NCBI RefSeq assembly: GCF_002222055.1
Contig: NZ_MUGS01000051.1
Coordinates: 1-64,000 of the forward strand
From: Flavobacterium araucananum
GTDB taxonomy: Bacteria; Bacteroidota; Bacteroidia; Flavobacteriales; Flavobacteriaceae
Length of the DNA: 64,000 nucleotides
Reading direction: 5' to 3'
This document shows positions 61,075 through 64,000 of the stretch, in pieces. The notes under the pieces are model-generated. The model was not told the origin of the DNA. It made no database searches and saw only the letters and a program-made list of their open reading frames with translations. Every line of letters begins with the position of its first letter. Position 1 is the stretch's first letter. The position numbers and the translations under genes were made by a program.

Positions 61075-62604
61075 TTAAGACACCACTTTATACGTAGGAT
61101 CTTCGATTACATTTACTTTTATTACCGCTTCGGCATTTTTAAGCAATTTGATACAATCGGGGCTTAAATGTTGTAGTTCGACTACTTTATGGAGCTGATT
61201 GTATTTTTTAGTCAAATTATTCAGCGCTTCAATCGCCGACATATCAGCAACACGGCTTTCTTTAAAATCAATAATTACGTGATCCGGATCATTTGTAACA
61301 TCAAATTTTTCAAAAAAAGCAGCTATCGAACCAAAAAACAAAGGACCATAAATCTGATAATGTTTTACTCCTGTTTCGTCAATAAAATGTTTTGCACGGA
61401 TTCTTTTGGCGCTTTCCCATGCAAATACAAGTGCCGAAATGATGACACCTATTAAAACTGCCAAAGCAAGATTGTGAAGCAAAATAGTAATCACAGCAAC
61501 CAATATACCCACAAAAATATCATGTTTTGGCATTTTGTTGATCACTCTGAAACTAGCCCACTCAAAAGTTGTAAGGGCAACCATCATCATCACACCTACC
61601 AAAGCTGCCATTGGCAATTTGCCAATTACAGGCGCTCCAAAAAGTATGATTAGTAAAATAGTTAATGCTGCAATGATCCCGGAAAGTCGGGCTCTTGATC
61701 CGGCACCAAGATTTACCAATGTTTGGGCAATCATGGGACAACCACCCATCCCGAAAAAGAAACCATTTAATATATTAGAACTTCCTTGCGCGATACATTC
61801 GCGATTGCTGTTTCCTCGGGTTCCTGTAATCTCATCGACAAGGTTTAATGTCAGCAAACCTTCAGTTAAACCCACAGCAGCAACAATTACAGAATATGGA
61901 AATATGATTTTGAAAGTCTCAAAGGAAAACGGAATTTCAGGAATGTGAAATGGAGGAAATCCTCCTTGAACAGAAGCGATATCTTGGACCGTTTTGGTTT
62001 CAATATTAAAGATTATTACAATTGCAAAAACGACCATAATTGCTACCAACGAAGCGGGAACTGCTTTTGTAAGCTTCGGAAAAAGCAAAACAATACTTAC
62101 CGTTAATGCAACCAAACCCAGCATGATATACAAAGGTGTGCCTTGCAACCATGAAACCTGCCCATTAACAACGGTTTTAAATTGCTCCAGCTGCGACATA
62201 AAAATAACGACTGCCAATCCGTTTACGAAACCAAACATAACGGGTTGCGGAACTAACCGGATAAATTTTCCGAGTTTAAAGAGTCCAATACAAATTTGAA
62301 CTATACCTCCTAATGCGACGGCAGCAAAAACGTATTCTATACCGTGCGATTTCATTAAGGCAATTAAAACAATAACGGTCGCTCCTGCTCCGCCTGAAAT
62401 CATTCCGGGTCTTCCTCCAAAAATTGCAGTAACCAAACCGGCAATAAAAGCAGCATACAAACCTACCAAAGGCGGAAATCCTGCTAAAATAGCAAAAGAC
62501 AACGATTCAGGAATCATCGTCATAGCAACGGTTAAACCTGCTAAAATTTCATTTTTATAATTGACTTTTTGAGTAAAATCAAAGAGATGGAGTGCTTTTT
62601 TCAT
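61075..62604 (-). CDS. SulP family anion transporter with STAS domain
   Basis: 509 residues from the ATG at 62604. The frame opens at a TTG three codons earlier, a less likely start. About 11-13 membrane helices occupy residues 20-400, beginning with the family signature MTMIPESLSFAILAGFPP and including GTRGNSNRECIAQGSSNI. The C-terminal 100 residues are a STAS domain (DHVIIDFKESRVADMSAIEA). It may carry sulfate, bicarbonate or another anion; the sequence does not decide. It is a single gene. Confidence 0.93.
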   Translation of the reverse strand: MKKALHLFDFTQKVNYKNEILAGLTVAMTMIPESLSFAILAGFPPLVGLYAAFIAGLVTAIFGGRPGMISGGAGATVIVLIALMKSHGIEYVFAAVALGGIVQICIGLFKLGKFIRLVPQPVMFGFVNGLAVVIFMSQLEQFKTVVNGQVSWLQGTPLYIMLGLVALTVSIVLLFPKLTKAVPASLVAIMVVFAIVIIFNIETKTVQDIASVQGGFPPFHIPEIPFSFETFKIIFPYSVIVAAVGLTEGLLTLNLVDEITGTRGNSNRECIAQGSSNILNGFFFGMGGCPMIAQTLVNLGAGSRARLSGIIAALTILLIILFGAPVIGKLPMAALVGVMMMVALTTFEWASFRVINKMPKHDIFVGILVAVITILLHNLALAVLIGVIISALVFAWESAKRIRAKHFIDETGVKHYQIYGPLFFGSIAAFFEKFDVTNDPDHVIIDFKESRVADMSAIEALNNLTKKYNQLHKVVELQHLSPDCIKLLKNAEAVIKVNVIEDPTYKVVS

Positions 62605-62882
62605 AGACTGCAAATGTAGAAAATAATGCCCAAAAAGAGCGTCACTCTTTTAGATCCTGAAAAAGCAATAAAAGGCAATAGTAAATTTAAGCTGTTATGT
62701 AAACAGCTTTAAAAACAAAAGCAGAAGAGAAAGAATAACGCTTATCATAACTTAATTTTCTAAAGAAATTATCGCACAAAAGTATTTATAAACCGGCAAA
62801 ATACAGCTACGTATTTATACCTGTTTTTTATTTAATATTAAACCGCAGCAGAGGTCAAAAACCGTATAACAGGCAAAAACAA

Positions 62883-63095
62883 TTAATCTAACCTAATACA
62901 GATATATCCAAGACAATTAACGTAATCGATAATATTATCACATTGCAGATCAACACCTTCGATTCGTAATATTTTATCGCAGTCTTCTAAATCAAAATTA
63001 ATCTTATAGTCCGGAAAATGGGTCTGAATTACGGCTATGACATAATTTTTATCTGATTCTTTCTGGACATTCGTTTTAAAAACCTCAACAACCAT
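62883..63095 (-). CDS. Small protein with HMA-like ferredoxin fold pattern
   Basis: 70 residues with a beta-alpha-beta-beta-alpha-beta rhythm (VEVFKTNVQ, then IQTHFPDYKINFDL and DKILRIEGVD), reminiscent of heavy-metal-associated domains, but without the CxxC metal motif. No signal peptide. It lies 30 bases after the outer-membrane protein gene and is probably cotranscribed. Function unknown. The 278-base gap 62605-62882 shows nothing notable. Confidence 0.7.
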   Translation of the reverse strand: MVVEVFKTNVQKESDKNYVIAVIQTHFPDYKINFDLEDCDKILRIEGVDLQCDNIIDYVNCLGYICIRLD

Positions 63096-63125
63096 AACTA
63101 TTTATTTAATTTTTTAGCTTCAGAA

Positions 63126-64000
63126 TTATTTTCGTTGAAAAAGATTGTATGATACTCCTACTCTAAAATATCCCTGTGCATCTTCTTTATGGTCGTATAC
63201 ATATTGACTGGTACGTTCTCCTTTTTCGGTAACACGTGTACTAAGAACATTGTTGACACCGGCTTTTACAAATGCAATTATCTTGGGCGTAAAGCAATAC
63301 TCGTAAGTAATGCCGGATTTTAATTCCAGCTGATTGAGTTCGTAAATGCCATTTAAATTTGAGGTGCTTAAATTTAAGTAAAAACTTTCAGAATTTAACT
63401 CTGTTCCAAGCGAAATCCTTCCATTTTCCGACAATTCTCTTCTAAATAAAAGACGTTGCGGCAATATAAAGTCCATATCCCATTTTGAATCTTTAAATTT
63501 ATGATTCAGTGTAAAAAGTGGCGTTACCGGAACAATCGAAGACGGATCTAACAAAGCCAAAGCACCTACTGTAATCGTAGTACTTGGTGTTCTTTTAAGC
63601 ACTATAACCGCAGATACAAATCCTTTTAACCGCTGAAAATTATCCTCATTCCCGTCAGCACTTACCGTAGCATTGTAGATCACCGGTTTTTTAAAAAGTG
63701 ATGTCATATAAGTGGCACTCACCGCTCCAGCCCAATAATGAAAATCTTCTGTCCCTCTGGTATAATTTTGTGTGGTACTATAATTATAAGTAGTACCAAA
63801 ATCATAACTTTCATATTTATACCTAAGGGAAGTTGTCAATACCAGTCTTTTAGATTTTGATATATAAAACGGTAGATTAAAAGCCGCTTTAAATCGGTTA
63901 TGACTTTCGATTCGGCCTCTTTCAGAATTATTTCCAAACAATTCCGAATCGTAATTTGTTGGTCCTAATTGTTCGCACTGCACATCAAAAGTTCTTGTTG
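63126..64000 (-). CDS. Outer-membrane beta-barrel protein, 5' end beyond the window
   Basis: At least 291 residues. The frame stays open to the window edge, reading TRTFDVQCEQLGPTNYDSEL, so the start lies outside. The visible part alternates amphipathic strands with Asn/Ser/Asp turns (LVLTTSLRYKYESYDFGTTY, ITYEYCFTPKIIAFVKAGVN) and ends YFRVGVSYNLFQRK, a typical barrel end. It resembles flavobacterial DUF6268-type barrel proteins as I recall. Function unknown. Confidence 0.75.
   Translation of the reverse strand, partial: TRTFDVQCEQLGPTNYDSELFGNNSERGRIESHNRFKAAFNLPFYISKSKRLVLTTSLRYKYESYDFGTTYNYSTTQNYTRGTEDFHYWAGAVSATYMTSLFKKPVIYNATVSADGNEDNFQRLKGFVSAVIVLKRTPSTTITVGALALLDPSSIVPVTPLFTLNHKFKDSKWDMDFILPQRLLFRRELSENGRISLGTELNSESFYLNLSTSNLNGIYELNQLELKSGITYEYCFTPKIIAFVKAGVNNVLSTRVTEKGERTSQYVYDHKEDAQGYFRVGVSYNLFQRK

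Overview
The window looks like chromosomal DNA of a Flavobacterium or a close relative (Bacteroidota). The evidence is the type IX secretion/gliding cluster gldK-gldL-gldM-gldN plus the gldN paralogue gldO, the AT-rich sequence, Bacteroidota-type promoters (TTG, about 18-21 nt, TAnnTTTG), many Sec signal peptides ending in AQ, a SprB-repeat protein with a T9SS C-terminal sorting domain, and flavobacterial gene families (DUF1761, DUF983, GxxExxY, LptE-like).

Layout. 1-5000 is a patchy accessory strip: a possible gene end, a 208-bp MITE-like element with a 10-bp target duplication, an M13 metallopeptidase, an unknown secreted protein, a tRNA-Glu gene, and four copies of one tRNA-type terminator, most behind what look like decayed tRNA 3' ends. 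4993-29866 is a 25-kb minus-strand run of ten genes for secreted or surface proteins. It starts at a good promoter with an Fn3 protein, a SprB-repeat protein carrying a T9SS sorting domain, and a 1718-aa multidomain protein. The last has an internal HELGH zinc-peptidase site, a toxin-like C-terminus and a 17-bp overlap with a small immunity-like gene. Downstream are an orphan, two lipoproteins sharing a duplicated leader, a PKD lipoprotein, a beta-barrel-like protein and a very large secreted protein. I read this as a surface-displayed polymorphic-toxin locus and the best candidate for an undescribed system.

30109-38406 is mixed housekeeping: DUF1761, a GNAT-like protein, a divergent lipid kinase/App1 phosphatase pair, an ABC-F ATPase, DUF983 and an FAD oxidoreductase. 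38484-44629 is gldO-gldN-gldM-gldL-gldK (transcribed K to O), the motor and ring of the T9SS that would export the SprB-repeat protein. 44893-48564 is topA followed by an arginase-fold protein that has lost half of its metal ligands. 48989-57278 runs forward: miaB, a GxxExxY gene inside perfect 24-bp inverted repeats, a sigma-54 activator, lptE, a repeat/TPR protein, secG, groES, groEL. 57617-64000 holds an ENPP-type phosphodiesterase, an SDR enzyme beside an AraC regulator, a SulP transporter, a small unknown gene and an outer-membrane protein cut by the window end.

All calls come from reading the sequence without database searches. Family names rest on motifs and remembered family features. 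GC figures are hand counts of single 60-base lines.
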